64,000 nt of DNA from Allantophomopsis cytisporea (GCA_024752435.1 CP103033.1:1116001-1180000); one strand, 5' to 3'; positions 45,439 through 58,900 are shown, numbered from the stretch's first letter. Program-made: numbers and translations. Notes: a model not told the origin generated them from the letters alone.

Positions 45439-46781
45439 ATGACTCCTACCACCTCAATGCCCTCGGCATTGACTTTTGAACTCATTGCACGATGCTCTGT
45501 AAGTGGATTATCATCTTTCCAGTCCTCACACTAATCAGTACATCGTTCAGACCACCAAAGCCCGAGCAGCGACTCTCACTCTTCCACATGGCCCTGTCCA
45601 ACTCCCACTCTTCATGCCCGTCGCAACCCAAGCCTCGTTGAAAGGACTTACTCCCGAACAACTTGAAGAGACAGGATGTCGACTCTGTTTGAACAACACC
45701 TATCATCTGGGCTTGAAGCCCGGCCAAGAAGTCCTCGATAAAATCGGCGGAGCGCATAAATTACAAGGCTGGAAACATAATATCTTAACTGACAGCGGCG
45801 GGTATGTACAAGTGTCCATCTCGAGCCCTTGGGAGAACAAAAGAACAAAGACTAAGACATCACAGATTCCAAATGGTCAGTCTCCTCAAGCTAGCGAACA
45901 TAACAGAAGAAGGCGTCCGCTTCCTCAGCCCCCACGACGGCAGTCCCATGCTCCTAACCCCAGAGCACTCGATATCCCTCCAAAACACCATCGGCAGCGA
46001 CATCATCATGCAACTCGACGACGTGCTAGTAACAACATCGCCCGACACCGCACGCATGCGCGAAGCAATGCTCCGCTCCGTCCGCTGGCTAGACAGATGC
46101 ATAGCCGCCCACGCAAATCCCACAACCCAGAACCTCTTCTGCATCATCCAGGGCGGATTGGACCTCGACATGCGCGCCGAGTGCTGCCGCGAGATGGTAG
46201 CGCGCAACACGCCCGGTATCGCTATCGGCGGCCTCAGCGGCGGCGAGGCCAAGGCGGATTATTGCCGTGTCGTCGACACCTGTACTGGCTTGCTGCCCGA
46301 GAAGAAGCCGCGGTATGTCATGGGCATCGGTTATCCTGAGGACTTGGTCGTAAGTGTGGCGCTCGGCGCGGATATGTTCGACTGTGTGTGGCCGACGCGC
46401 ACGGCGCGTTTTGGGAATGCGATTACAAGGTTTGGCATGGTGAATCTGCGCCATGCTAGGTATGCCGAGGATTTTGGTCCCATGGAGGAGGGGTGTGGTT
46501 GTATTTGTTGTAGAAAGGGGGAGGGGGCTTTAGGTATTACCCGGGCTTTTGTGCATCATCTTGCTGCTAAGGAGACGGTTGGCGCGCATTTAGTCTCTAT
46601 TCATAATGTTTGGTATCAGCTGTCGCTCATGCGTGGCGTTAGGCAGGCTATTATTGAGGATAGATATCCGGCATTCTTGAAGAAATTCTTTGGAGATCTT
46701 CATGCGGGGGATAAGAGTAAGTTCCCTGAGTGGGCGGTTGAGGCGTTGAGGGGTGTTGGGGTTGATCTCTTGGAAGAATAG
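45439..46781 (+). CDS. Queuine tRNA-ribosyltransferase catalytic subunit
   Basis: Eukaryotic tRNA-guanine transglycosylase (QTRT1 type): exchanges G34 for queuine in tRNAs with GUN anticodons, normally with a QTRT2 partner. Exons 45439-45498, 45551-45801 and 45866-46781 (1227 nt, 408 aa). Start chosen at MTPTTSMPSALTFELIARCS, which splices in frame to TTKARAATLTLPHG. Motifs: PVATQASLKGL, NNTYHLGLKPG, LTDSGGFQMVSL with the general-base Asp, MQLDDVL, GLSGGEAKADY, MGIGYPEDLV, the second catalytic Asp in ALGADMFDCVWPTRTAR, and the zinc site CGCICCRKG ... HH. This sits near the family length of about 400 aa. The second intron splits DSGG/FQMV. Third exon is GC-richer than its surroundings, which opens long antisense frames. 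Depends on environmental queuine, as fungi do not make it. Confidence 0.96.
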
Positions 46782-47619
46782 AGGTTAGATGGAAGGGCTT
46801 GTTGAATATTAGATACCCTTAGAACTAGAATATGTCATTAACATATGAGAAATGCATATATACTATCATAGATCCAATTTTGAACGAGGAGTTATAGTAG
46901 TTGAGAGGGTGACTTCTAAATCATGATATTGGTAAATGAAAACCCTTTTGAGGCCTCAATAAGAAAGTTCATGCCCACTATAGCGGAGCTTAGTGGAATT
47001 ATATCTCTTGAGTATATCTCCTAATCATATGTTCCGTACAGTTCTGTAGTTTTTCTAATTATTAGCACAGATGTCCAGGTCAGAATATCTGATAGTTTAA
47101 AATATAGTTTGAAGAACTAGATGGGTTTCAATAACTTCATGACTATACAACTCATCATAAATCTGATCCTACCAGTAAAACAGATGGCTCTTAATAATCA
47201 TGTAGCTCTCGGTAGTTTATCCAGAATATTTTGGACTGATGATAGTCCAATATGGAGATCTTCACGATTATTTCCAATCAACGAGCTCTAACCCCTTAAC
47301 ATGTATTTGAATTGAAGTACACGTGCTGTAATGCAGTTATTCTTCCAGGATGCACTCCATATTTTAAGACTATTTCAAACTCAACAGTCAAAATCAATAG
47401 TTACAAAATTAGCTTTCCAAGCATCAGAAATGTCTTGGAAATAAATATAGATCGTTATTGTTGATGTTCTAATTAAAATAAGGCTGATAAGGCTGCTAAT
47501 CTGGCTCGTGATTTCGCGATGAATAGACCACAAGGAAAGTACCTTAAGGTTGTTAACGCGCTTGTCAAGGGTGTGAATAGCTTCAATCTGGCGGCCGCTC
47601 TATCGCATCGTCATAATTT
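46782..47619. other. Intergenic, AT-rich
   Basis: Upstream of the Hos3 gene. AT-rich, no open frame of interest. It may include a missed short 5' exon of Hos3. Confidence 0.45.
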
Positions 47620-50600
47620 GTGTATTCAAAAATTCCTCAGAATATTTGGCGCACGCCGAAGCGTGTGTCGCAAGTGAGTAAAGAAGTCATGTATCCAATT
47701 CTGCCTCAGAATGAATCCCAAGAAACAACTCCTTATGACGCGCCTCTTCCACCGTCAATAAACAGTGAAGACCATGCGCTCTCACTTTCGCTCGAGAATC
47801 TCACTATAGCCACTGCTTCTACGACTGCTCTACCACCTTCTCCATACATCGAGGGACCAGAATCCTCTTCTGGCCATGTTCAAACATCCACGTCAAAACC
47901 CCAAAGTCCTGGACTATTAAATCCAGATTCTGGCCATTCTCCTTCACAACCAACCACTTCACAACCAACCTCGCCAGCACTGCGCAAGAAACTATCAACA
48001 AGCTCACTCAACAGTTCGGGAGGAGGAACTTCACCTCGGAAATCACCATCCCTTCTACGAAAAGCAAGCTCTTCAGCAATGGGTCCCAAGTCCCCCCTCG
48101 CGGGCATCAGCGATGCGCCTGAGCCCCCACCACAACCAACAGCACAGAGCGTAGCTAGCGCACATTTCAAGATGGAACTCGAGCAGCATGAGAACGCGTC
48201 CAAGGTATCTGGCACCGAAACAATCATCATATTGCACGATTCCTGCTACGGCCATCGATTTTCCCGCCCAAAGACCTCAAAGGCTGCGCTCAGCACTATT
48301 GTCGAACGCCCCGAACGTATACATGCCAGCATTCTCGGATTATCAGTCGCATACGTCAGACTTGGCGAGCGCCATTTGCAGGGTCGCCATCCTGTGCTGC
48401 CGCAGACTTTGGTGGCTGATTTGCCGGATGTCCCCTTTCGCATTCGCAAGACGGCTCGCAAACTTGCGTTTTCGTCGCAGGCTGTTACGAATGTACATGG
48501 AACGAAATGGATGGAGGAGCTGAAGATTATGTGTGATACTGCTGAGTCGAAGTTGGCGATGGGGGGCAAGGAGCTGTCAAGACCAGAGATGGATCGAAGT
48601 CCAGATCAAAGCAAGCCTCAGGAGTTCCATCAGGGAGATCTTTACTTGTGTTCGGAATCGTTGGAGGCTATGGAGGGTGCTCTTGGTGCAGTATGTGAGG
48701 GAGTAGATGCTGTGTTTGAAGGCTCCAAGTCTGGTCAAGGTCCTCGCCGTACGTTCGTTGCTATCAGACCACCGGGACATCACTGCTCTGCAAGTTATCC
48801 GTCGGGATTTTGCTGGCTGAATAATGTTCATGTTGGAATCTCTCATGCTACTCTAAATCACGGTCTCACACATGCTGCTATTATTGATTTTGATTTGCAT
48901 CACGGCGATGGATCTCAGGCAATCACATGGGAACACAACCAAAGAGCTACGAAACTTGCCAAGAATGCCGCAGCTTGGAAAAAGACATCTATCGCATATT
49001 TCAGTCTTCACGATATCAACTCCTATCCTTGCGAATATGGAGATGAAGAGAAAGTCAAGAACGCAAGTCTCTGTATTGAGAATGCACATGGACAGAACAT
49101 CTGGAATGTACACTTGCAAGAATGGAAGACCGAGGCAGAGTTCTGGGAGCTTTATGAGACGAGATACTCAGTACTTCTAGAGAAGACTCGTAACTACCTC
49201 CGAGCGCAGACACAGCGCATTCTTTCTTCAACAGGGAATATTCAACCCAAGGCAGCCATCTTCTTGTCCGCTGGTTTTGATGCCAGTGAACACGAAAGTG
49301 ATGGTATGCAACGTCACAAAGTAAACGTTCCAACTGAATTCTATGCACGCTTGGCTAGAGATGTGGTCAAGGTAGCTTCTGAAGAAGGAACATCTGTCGA
49401 GGGTAGAGTGATCAGCGTACTTGAGGGAGGTTATAGTGACCGCGCGCTAGCCAGTGGAGTCCTCAGTCACGTCAGTGGACTTGCAGGTGGCGACTCTTCA
49501 GTTGTGAAGGAGGAGATCATGCGTGGTGGTTTGGGAGAAGAGATGGCGCAGAAGCTTGAGAGCATTAGCATACAGGATAAGGGTCCAAAAGCTATCCCAT
49601 ATGATGCCCAGTGGTGGTCCGTTGCCAATCTTGAGCATCTCGACGAAACCATGAACCCGCAAGCTCCACGTCTAGAGCCGAAGATGGTTGTGCCAGGTGG
49701 TCCACCACCAACTTACTTTTCTCCTACCCAGTCCTTCACTGCGAAGATCGTCCATTCACCAAAACCAAAACGTGTGAATTCCTCAGGCTTTCCAACAACG
49801 AATACGCCATCTTCACCTAGACCTGTCGTCAGAGCGATGACCCCACCTCCACTCGACGTTGACTGGGCAACTGCTGCGCATGAGCTCAGTAAAGTTCTTA
49901 TTCCAACCGACAGACAGACTCGTAGTTGCCAGCCCGGAGATCTATCCGCCGGGGCTACCAAGGCTCGAAGGGATCGTCAATCACTTTTGCTTTCTCCAGA
50001 GAATGGTGAAAATGTTACACCTACTGCACCAGCTGTCACTCGCGTCAGCTTGCGCGAACGCAGAGCGCCGAAGGCGGTACAACTTTCCGCGGAAGAACTG
50101 GCCGAAAATGCAGAGAAAGCAAAGGCTCGGGCTTCAAGACGTAAGACTCTTAATGAGCCGGCTGTAGCTGCTTCAGCAAAGGTACGGACTAGAATTTTTA
50201 TGCTGTTAGAAATTTATGCTAACGTATCATGATAGATGACTGCGCGAGACGAGCCAAACTACCAACAATCAACGACTCAATCTAGTAGACGTCTTAGTCT
50301 GTCCTCCAACGCATCGACAGCAGCGGGAACAACAACATCCAGCGCTGATAGTCGCGGCCGTCTCTCCAGCGGTTCAGGAAACCTCCCAAGAACGCACAGT
50401 TCACTGACCATTCGCCCTGAGTCTTCAATGAGTTCTCGCGGCACTTCCATCCCACCATTAGCAGCCAAGAAAACACGCGCAGCACCAGCTAAACGCGCCG
50501 AAGCCCCCAAAGCCGCCAAGCCGAAGGTAGCTATCGCCCAGCCACCAGTCCCACGAGTTCCATCTGTCCACCACCCAGATTCTACCACATCACAGCAACA

Positions 50601-51312
50601 AGGCTCCGACATGGACAGTCTGACGTCTGGAATGGGCAAGATCAAGCTGAGCCTCACCACTAAGAAACAGCGCGAGGCGCGAGAACAAGCTAGACTTGCC
50701 GCACTTGCCTCCGCAGCCGCTACACCCGAAGCTCCCCCCTCGAAGGAATCTTCTATCGAGCCTTTCTTCACGCCTAGGGAAACACAGACGTCGCCGGAAA
50801 CTTCTCCACCACCTGTTCCGCAGGCAGTTGAACATGCACCGGAGAATGCTCCGTCTGTTCAGGAGCACGCACCCGCGCTGGCACCTGAACCCACGTCCCC
50901 CATCCAACCGCAAGAAGTCCAATCCCACCAATCTCCTCCTTTCGCTCCAATCCAGCCGCAAGATGTCCAAACCCACCAGCCCCCCGCTGTTGCTCCAATC
51001 TCGGCCTCTGACCCAGTAATTCAGCCCTCTGCTCCATCGACCCCACAGGCCCCACATGACAACTTCATCGCCTATCAACCCGAAGGTCTCCCAGCGCAGG
51101 CTCCAGTCTCTGTCCCTCTACCAGCTCACGACTCTCTTCGCTGGCTGCCACCAAATACGGCAACGCCTTCGCCATCGAAGAAAGAGCTGCCTGTCTTTAC
51201 AAGCACGGGCGTCATTCCCTTCGCGCCTAGGGCTGCAGAGACAAACACAGCTGGAGAAGTGAATGGTCAGCAGGAGTTGGAGATTCCCGAGACTCCAGAG
51301 AAGTGGGCTTAG
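47620..51312 (+). CDS. HOS3: Histone deacetylase, Hos3 type
   Basis: Zinc-dependent lysine deacetylase of the Hos3 class (class II-like). Exons 47620-50181 and 50236-51312 around a 54-bp GT-AG intron with a CTAAC branch site; 1212 aa. The 5' end is uncertain: residue 24 (MYPILPQNES, 47689) is an alternative start and an unseen upstream exon is possible. N-terminal 180 aa are Ser/Pro-rich. The deacetylase domain (about 190-660) shows RPERIHASILG, AIRPPGHHCSASYPSGFCWLNN with the His-His pair, AAIIDFDLHHGDGSQ with zinc-binding Asp and His, YFSLHD, FLSAGFDASEHES with the second zinc Asp, and EGGYSDRAL. The long C-terminal tail (about 500 aa) is low complexity with PPP, Gln/Pro repeats and lysine-rich segments, as is usual for fungal Hos3. 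Same strand as the tRNA-ribosyltransferase upstream. Confidence 0.93.
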
Positions 51313-52091
51313 TACTTTGGGATTGAAAAAAGTGGAGGTTTGAGTGGTATGTAGCTTGCTGCTGCACTATTATTGGGGACGCTTGGCTCGTGGAAGATAT
51401 ATTGGTTACTGTACGGATTTGTTTGTTATGATACCCTTTGGTGGATTGTTAATTTTATATGTAGTCATTATTTCATAACAGAGTAGGTCTCAGTATTAGT
51501 TTTGCAAGAAAATGTGGCCTTTAGTATGGTGTGATCTGCAGACCATCTGGACCATGTAGTTTTGTCGTGGCTGAATGGATCACTTGCGTCTCTTTGTGCT
51601 CGATAGCGTAAATGGGTTCAATCACTGAACGGTCATTGCACTCATATGTATACTCGTACATTTGCGACGTTTGACGACCGTGATACTCTTGGCAAGTATA
51701 TAGGACTGAATGATTGCACTGCCTGGAATAGCTGTTATATCGTTGGGAAAAGAGGCGAATATCTCATTACTACGTATTCGCTCTCATACCGGGAAGCAAC
51801 TCAAGACTTTAAAATGCTGTATCAGTTTAGAGTATGACTTGGAAGATAGGTCAATTATTTGGACTACGCATGGTTTCCACGGCTGTATAAACCATTTGAA
51901 TTTTACTTCAGTCATGAGTTACTACTTCAAGGGTTTTAAGATTTGGTTTGGGTTGATTTGAAAAGCAAACTTTGGTTCGAAGAACTTTTATAAGATATAT
52001 TCCTTCGGAAAAAAGATTGAATGCGCTGAGACCGCCTTCGCTGATACGTTTGCCTGCATCTATGTCTTTCCATTGTCCCGCTAGACTGAAA
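51313..52091. other. Intergenic, nothing recognised
   Basis: Convergent 3' flanks of Hos3 and the BTB fragment. No gene seen. Confidence 0.5.
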
Positions 52092-52517
52092 TCAATTTGC
52101 AAAAGAAAGCATTGCAAGAAACTTTTGAGTTAAGCAGCTTGGATTGCGCTGGTGAATAGACGAAGTGTAGTTGTTTAGCAATTCCCTGATAAGTGAGGAG
52201 TCACTTAGGGCATCAAAGATGAATCTGCGAAGCTGACACCCATCCGTTAGCTTTTCCCAGATAGAGATCCATGACATTGTGGCATCGTTGTGGACTCGGT
52301 CTTTGGCACTGGTGTATCTAGTGAATATATCACCACACTTGGCGAATACCAAGTCAATAGCGTCGTTCTGTAGATGTGGCACCTGAAAATAATCTGCTTG
52401 TACCCAGAGTTCCATAATATCCTTCCAGGTGATAGCTTTGATAGCCGCTACATCCTCCAGGCCCACAATTTGTTCTGTGTAGATCCAGTTGACAAGAAGA
52501 CTAAGGAAATATCAACT
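52092..52517 (-). pseudogene. BTB/POZ-domain protein fragment (C-terminal part)
   Basis: Open frame after a TGA near 52518, reading LLVNWIYTEQIVGLEDVAAI, then DIMELWVQADYFQVPHLQND, a typical end of a fungal BTB/POZ domain (the WxxAD...PxLQN helices) and an about 85-aa tail to the stop at 52092. The first half of the BTB fold (the VxVGxxxFxVH strand-helix) was not found in the 700 bp upstream and there is no Met in frame. It could be a 5'-truncated relic or the last exon of a gene whose first exon I cannot recognise; an acceptor-like ttccttag sits at the right place. Confidence 0.5.
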
Positions 52518-54434
52518 AGAAACTAGTTTAGAAAAGATGAAAATTGTTCGGATAATTCTAGTTATTGGACCTTGCGTTGTTCTATGTTCTTCCTGCAGGC
52601 TGTGACCGAATTATATTGGGAAGAACATCTAACCAAACAATCAGTTGTAGTTGACTATTAAAGCACCAAGAGACGCCTGGAATTTCTGTTTGATCCTGCT
52701 AATTATGATCTTTGAGGTGGAGACAGACCAACACTCAGGTTGAATCGACATATGGATACCGCCTTGAGCTCTATCGTCAAATTTCAAGTCGAATTTCAAA
52801 CTAAAAGCTTATCTAAAAGGGTTTCCTCGATCATCAAAATATACAACTCTCCTCCCGCATTCAGCCGCGCAATCAATCAAGACCCTACAGTACCGTCAAA
52901 ACGTCTTCTTCGTTCGATCTACAACCTTCCTATCCTGAAGTTCAATAATGGTCATTCTGAGAAGCAAAGTTCACTTATTCTTGGTGTGAGGCTTACTCAA
53001 CAATCCCACAGTATACTATGGAAGTATATTGAAAGGACAGGCTCAAAGGTGTCGCACCGCTATCATCTCCATACGATGATAACATTGGGCTAGCTATGAA
53101 GGGTGGCTAGTATGCATGGAAAGAGATGTCTGGCAGCACCGATGATGCCACTTCCAACATCAAAAGAGCCTCACAAATGAAGTGAGGGCATGTTAACGAT
53201 CCTCCTTAGCTTCAGCCACAATTCTGTGAGTGAATTTTGAGGGGTTTGGAATGTTTGCTAAACAGCCATGTGTTGATCAACAGAGTCATTGTCAAGTACC
53301 GCCTGTCTGTCTTATTTGAAAGTGAGAACGCAATCTATATAGGATTCTCAACTTATCCTGTTAAAGGATATTCTGCGAAGATACAAAAATGAAGGTCATC
53401 AATGCCTCTGGTATAGGATTTGTAATTGAAATGCCCAAGTCACGACTTAGGCTTGTGAGAATGTCAGCTGATTTACGCTAGTTGGTCAGTAGGAGAGCAA
53501 ATCTTGATAACCTTTGATTCTGATCATGCTAATTCGACCGCAAACACCAATCATGATCCTCAAAGAGGCACTGGGTACTAGGTTTGTTCAGCATGTTTGA
53601 TATGCTGAACAGAGTGGAGGGTAATGAATTCACAATAGTAACGATGACACACGCCCATAATGTTCATAACAGATCACAAGATGCGCAGCTCAGGGTAGTT
53701 GACGTATGGCCATTGGTAATACAGCCCTCAATAGCAGCTCTCAATGACAACTCTCAATAGCAAGCCTCAATAGTAACTCTCCAATAGTTGCTCTCGATAA
53801 GGACTCTCAATAGCCACTTTCAATAGGAGCTCTAATAGAAGCTCTCAATGGTAACTCTCAATAGGAGCTCTCAATAGGAGCTTTCAATAGCAGACGCTCA
53901 ATAGCAACTCTCAATAGCCACTCTCAATAACAGTCCCCAGAATCCAATACAACGATGATCGACCATAAAAATCGAAGTAATCTATCAAATACACATCATT
54001 CACAATATAACTCCAAGCAGAACACAAAAGTCTCAACTAAAGTGTATCAATAATACTACCAAGAAGCACAAAACTCGAGACTAAATAAGTCCGTTAAAGT
54101 GAATAGAGTACGCCATTCCCAACAAAAAACCATTCATATATCATGATATCTGCGTTCAATGCGACCCATTCATCATATCCTGTCCTGCTGTTTATATCGA
54201 CTAACACGCTCTGAACAAACACACTTTGTACTGTCTGTACCAAAGCGGAACTGTAAAATTTCAAGGACATCAAAAAGGCCTTCGTCCTGTATGTGCAACT
54301 TCTCCCACCTTTAACCTGAATTTTTCCTCTCCGCTCAACGGAAACGCAAACGAGAAATCAAATCGAGATTACATTATACTGATATCACAAACCTATGTCG
54401 CACAAGTAAAGGGAGGGAGGAATACGGAGGTTAT
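52518..54434. other. Intergenic with minisatellite
   Basis: No convincing gene. An open frame at 52740-53093 (+) has no recognisable family and no splice context. The notable content is a 13-bp minisatellite at 53726-53933 (separate entry). Confidence 0.45.
53726..53933. repeat. 13-bp minisatellite, about 16 copies
   Basis: Sixteen degenerate units of consensus CTCTCAATAGNAR span 208 bp, an average of 13 bp. The core ctcaatag is the best conserved part; the last three bases vary between caa, gag, cca and taa. Individual units range from 11 to 16 bp. It is not in a coding frame. Confidence 0.88.
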
Positions 54435-55929
54435 TTAAAAAGCCTCGACCACCTCGCCCCATCGCAATGGACTCCGAGTAGCCTTCACCGACGCAGCAGA
54501 ATTCGAGCCGCCTGAGTTACGACGCTTGAAGACTTGCTCAATCATAGCGCGGGGACTAACGAATTCCATATCGATGCGTGGCGTCAGCGGGATATTGAGG
54601 TTTAGGCGTTTAGGCGTGTGCCAGCGAGCTTTGATGCAGTCATCTATGAGTGCAATCAAGCCAGTACTAACAATAACCCTAGATATATATATTAGTCACT
54701 GACCAGGATGGTCATGTGATTGATGATACTTACTCAGCTATGTCTGTCAACCCCTTCAGGACATTCTTGTCGCTGATTCGCATGGTACAGGGAGCCACCC
54801 AGCCGCCCTGCTCCTCCTCTATGGCCATCTGCCTTTCTGTAAGTTGCTCCGGCTCGATAAACGCGATGACGGGTCCGTCGCCTCGCACAAGATGATATGA
54901 TGGGCTCGCGCTGTGTTTTTCCGTCATTCGCCGCCACGAATATGTGTTTCCCCAGTACTCGAAGTCATAACGCTTACTCCCACGGGCTCCACGGCGTCGG
55001 ACATCAACCTGGGCATAGTTGGAGAACTCGAGCTTCGTGGTGTTAGTCGGGAGCGGGAGGGAAGTAGCTGCTTTCTCCAGAGCTTTCTCTGCTGGCGACA
55101 TGAAAGATTCAACATCATCATCTGAATTATCGCAGTCCGAGTCGCCAAACGACTCATAGCCGCTGTCCTGGCGTTGGGGACTCGATTTGGCATTGGTGGA
55201 TGCGGCGGTGGACTTGGCAGACATGCCGGAGTTCGTGCGTTTGAAGTCCGGCTTGCCTGCTCCGCGGAAACTGGCCAGAGCGTGCGAGACGGAGCGTTGG
55301 AGAGACGGTCGTTGTAGTGATGCAGGCTTTGTGTATCGTCGCGATGTGTGGCACACTTCTCGCCCTGAGTCCCGTGAGTACCGGCGTAGGGAGAACTCCC
55401 GTGACTTGAGGTCATGCATTCGCATGTGGAAGAGCTGGATGGTCTCGCGGGCGTGTGGCGACGTGCTACTTGTTACCTCGGTATCGACGCGTAGATTCAT
55501 GTTGCCATCGATGGTGGTATCGTCGTGGCGAATGAAGAGGCGACGGGTAGAGGGAAAGTATTCTGAGAAGTTCTGTGGCGATGAGGGTTTCACGCTCGTG
55601 CTGATGAAATCGAGATTGTGTTCTGGAAGGTCATACTCAAGGGGCTCATCGAAGAATTCTGGTTCCTCTTCTGATGAGATTGTTGATGCCCGTGATTCTA
55701 ATGAATCTCGGGGATGGAGTTCTGTTATTTGTGCTGTAGGCTGGACATATTGATCTCGTCTCTCCAGCTTTGGATCTGCTGTGTAGGCATGCTGGAATGC
55801 TGGTCGACTATCAACTGACGATGGTGCTGTACTTTGAGACTCCTCAGAGTCATAGGATTCATCGCTATGGCGGGAGGTCTTCTTCACGGTACTGAAGTCC
55901 GTGTGATGTCTTCTTATTAACTCGTACAT
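54435..55929 (-). CDS. Uncharacterised protein, disordered N-terminus, conserved-looking C-terminus
   Basis: Two exons, 54734-55929 and 54435-54678, around a 55-bp GT-AG intron with a CTAAT branch site (1440 nt, 479 aa). I do not recognise a named family. Residues 1-300 are charged and Ser-rich (DESYDSEESQS, SSEEEPEFFDEP, DSDCDNSDDDVESF), probably disordered and phosphorylated; there is no signal peptide or membrane segment. The last 180 residues look folded: KLEFSNYAQVDVRRRGARGS, KRYDFEYWGNTYSWRR, SYHLVRGDGPVIAFIEPEQL, EEEQGGWVAPCTMRISDKN, LTDIAEVIVSTGLIALIDDC, IKARWH. The alternating beta-strand pattern (W, Y, F spaced by two) resembles a small beta-barrel-like fold, possibly tubby-like, but this is a guess. 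Frame and codon use look like a real gene. Confidence 0.82.
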
Positions 55930-58900
55930 TTCGAGAATGTGGCAAAAAAAATGTTAGATGTTATGAATGAATTTGCCCGTACATTCGAAGATGTATGGAC
56001 TTGTATAAAGATTCGACAGAATCTTCGAAAGGAAGATGAGAAGGAGAATATGAATTGAAAGGGATATGAAGAGAAGATGCAATGATCCTTATTTGATGTT
56101 GATATAAGTGTGTACGGGTGACACTTGTATGGTCTCAAGAAAGTGGTGTTGATATAAGATGCGGTAAGTGGGAGTGGAGGCGCCGACGTTGATCAGGCCA
56201 ACATTAGGTAGGAAGATAATAAGTCGTAAGTAATGTGAGAAAGATTCCGGATTCAGATGCGGGAAGAAAGAGGACTAGGTAGTTTATCCGTGAATGCGAG
56301 TTGTAGGGTAATTAATTCAGTTGGAGAAGAGATGTGTTTGTTGGGTATTGGGGTAATGGTCTAGTTTTTGCCTGCCAGGAAATTCTCGGTATTTTCATGA
56401 ATGGCTGGAGGAGAGAACAGAGCAAAGCAACAGTGAACCAGTCGATGTTTGAGTGAAGAGTTCAGGGAGAAATCGGGTGCCCATTGGGGAAAGTAGTCAT
56501 GGAAGTGCGAAATAACGTGGTTGAGGGAGTGAGGTGCTTTTAGGTGGCATTCACGTTGGAAAAAGTGGATTGATGGAAATGTGGGACTGGGGGAGTGAGA
56601 TATCCGGAGTTTTAAGTCAAGGGGATTTATTTGATCAAAGCGAGCTGCATTCTACGAAGCATGCCATATTGTTCCCCTCCAACTTACCTACATGGTTTCC
56701 ATCATATACAAGACCTATGGTACATAGATACATACATACAAGAGTACAGGATGTATGTACAGACAGACATCCCTCGAATATCCTTGCTCTTACCCATCAG
56801 CAACTGTCTGGGCAAAGAGATCCAGACTCGGACTGTCTGTCAGAGCGGGAATGCCGTAGACTACCAATACAGGACCGTATCAAAAGCAGCCGGCGCACCT
56901 TTGACTTTTCCTGTGCCTGTTTAAACGGGCGGTAACATTTTAACTTTCTTAGTGATAGAACCGCACCATCCTTTGCGGTGCACATCTCCACATCTCCCAC
57001 TTTTGAAAGTGAAGAAGTGAAGAAGTGAAGTGAGAGGGAGCGAGGTATGAGAGGAAGACACGTTCAAAGCGGTTCAGAGAGGGAAAAGAAGGAGGGCGAA
57101 CGACCGGAGCGACTGGACAGACATGGGGTTGTCGGCACAAAACCCCTTGCCCCTCGTCTCTACTACCCGGCCTTTGACCAGCCTTCTGATGTTGCTTGCT
57201 TCTCAACCTCTCTTCCTGCCCTCCTTCTCAACCTAACCACTCCTACCCTGTATCAACATCCATAGATCAACCGTTGATCGACGCCCAGTGAGAGTAGCAA
57301 CAAGCGACAATCAACAAGCCACCAAAGCAGACAGATAGAGATATCCACGGAGACGGAGACAGAGATAGAGAGACTCGGAGACGACAACCGCACTAACAGC
57401 AATAACGACAACAACAACAACAAAATCGAACTGATACAAATAATCGCGATACATCCATATTCATAACCATGCTCACCCTCCTGTCAGCTGCTGGAATATC
57501 CAGCGAATCAATATATCTACTTATGTACACATACTGCTACACCCTCAGAATCGGACGACTGACTACACCGTACATTGATCAACGCTTTCTCAGCTTACCT
57601 CACTACTTACATACATTTCTGATCCCCGAACACATAAGCCACACCTAATTGATCTCGTTCTCTTGAATTTCTGACCTGTGTACCTGTACATTTCCACTCC
57701 AGCATACCATAAGTACGGGCATGACAAAGAACCACTCATAATCTTGTGCGTCTCGACGAGACTGACTGTGCAGGCATGTGGGTGATATTGCAAGGGTCAT
57801 GCAAACTATTTCGAAGCAATTGGGGTACGAGCATGGTACTAAAATCGTAGACCCCGACTCAAATCGGTCTTCATCGGTGGATGAATGAATCGTCCATTGT
57901 CGACATTCAACATACATACTACTACTGATGCTACTACTACTACCACCACTACTTAATAACAAACAAGACCAACCCGACGAGTTGGTCAAACCGGTCGACC
58001 GAATCACGGCCCTCGCAGCCATAGCTACAAGGACTTGGACCGATTGAATGGAGAGCAAGGGAACAGCATCGCGTCCAGTCTCACTAAAGCCAAATAATCT
58101 TGGTCCTGCACACTGACGAAGCTCTCATTCTTCGCCTCACCGACTTCTCCGATGACAGGCTCGATCATTGAAGTGATGCCCGAAAAGCGACTGGGAGGAA
58201 TAACCCACAGGAGGCTTTCAAAAGAAGACCCCATTGATGGAAGTCATCTTATTTCGCCCTGAACTGCGCCCGGTAAAGTCGAGCACAAAGTATGTGGGCA
58301 GTATGGGGTATGTATGAATATTGATATGCAAGCCAATCAATCTGGAAAGGCATACCGTGTAGCAGAATAGAGCCTTGCTGCCGCTACGCTTGAACGAGGC
58401 TTCAGCTTCAGCTTCAGCCAATATCACACAAGTCGTGAAGACTGCGTCTCAGTCGTATCCCTTCACATAGAACAGATTTGGAGTATTTTTGAACTCGACT
58501 TCATCGATTTCTAGGGCTGTGGGGCCAAACGCTCTGACACATGAACTGTGCTTTTCTACTCCACTGGTGCACCAAAGTATCCCCCCACCTCACGCGGGTA
58601 ATGGTCAGTAAATCCACCGTGCCCACTAAAATGAACGTCAATCGGTCGTTCATCACACTGCACAGGACACTCTATGTCCGACCGCGACTCTGTGCTCGAT
58701 ACCCCGATCTCCAAGTCGTCCGAAGGATCCTCTATCCATCGTCATGATTTCGTGTTCGGTCTTTGAACAGGTCAAACTGTGGAGTCAAAGGTTCGTACAA
58801 GACGCTGTCTTTACATTACGCCCATCTATGCTGCCGAGTACAGACTCCTCCCATCGTATCAATATTAGCGGGGCGAAGGAACACATATCTACAACAACAA

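Noticed and set aside
52740..53093. 117-codon plus-strand frame
   Set aside because: No family resemblance, no splice context, and average-looking AT-rich intergenic composition.
56534..56935. 133-codon plus-strand frame
   Set aside because: Sequence has no recognisable family or regular hydrophobic pattern and lies in the upstream flank of the gene at 54435-55929.
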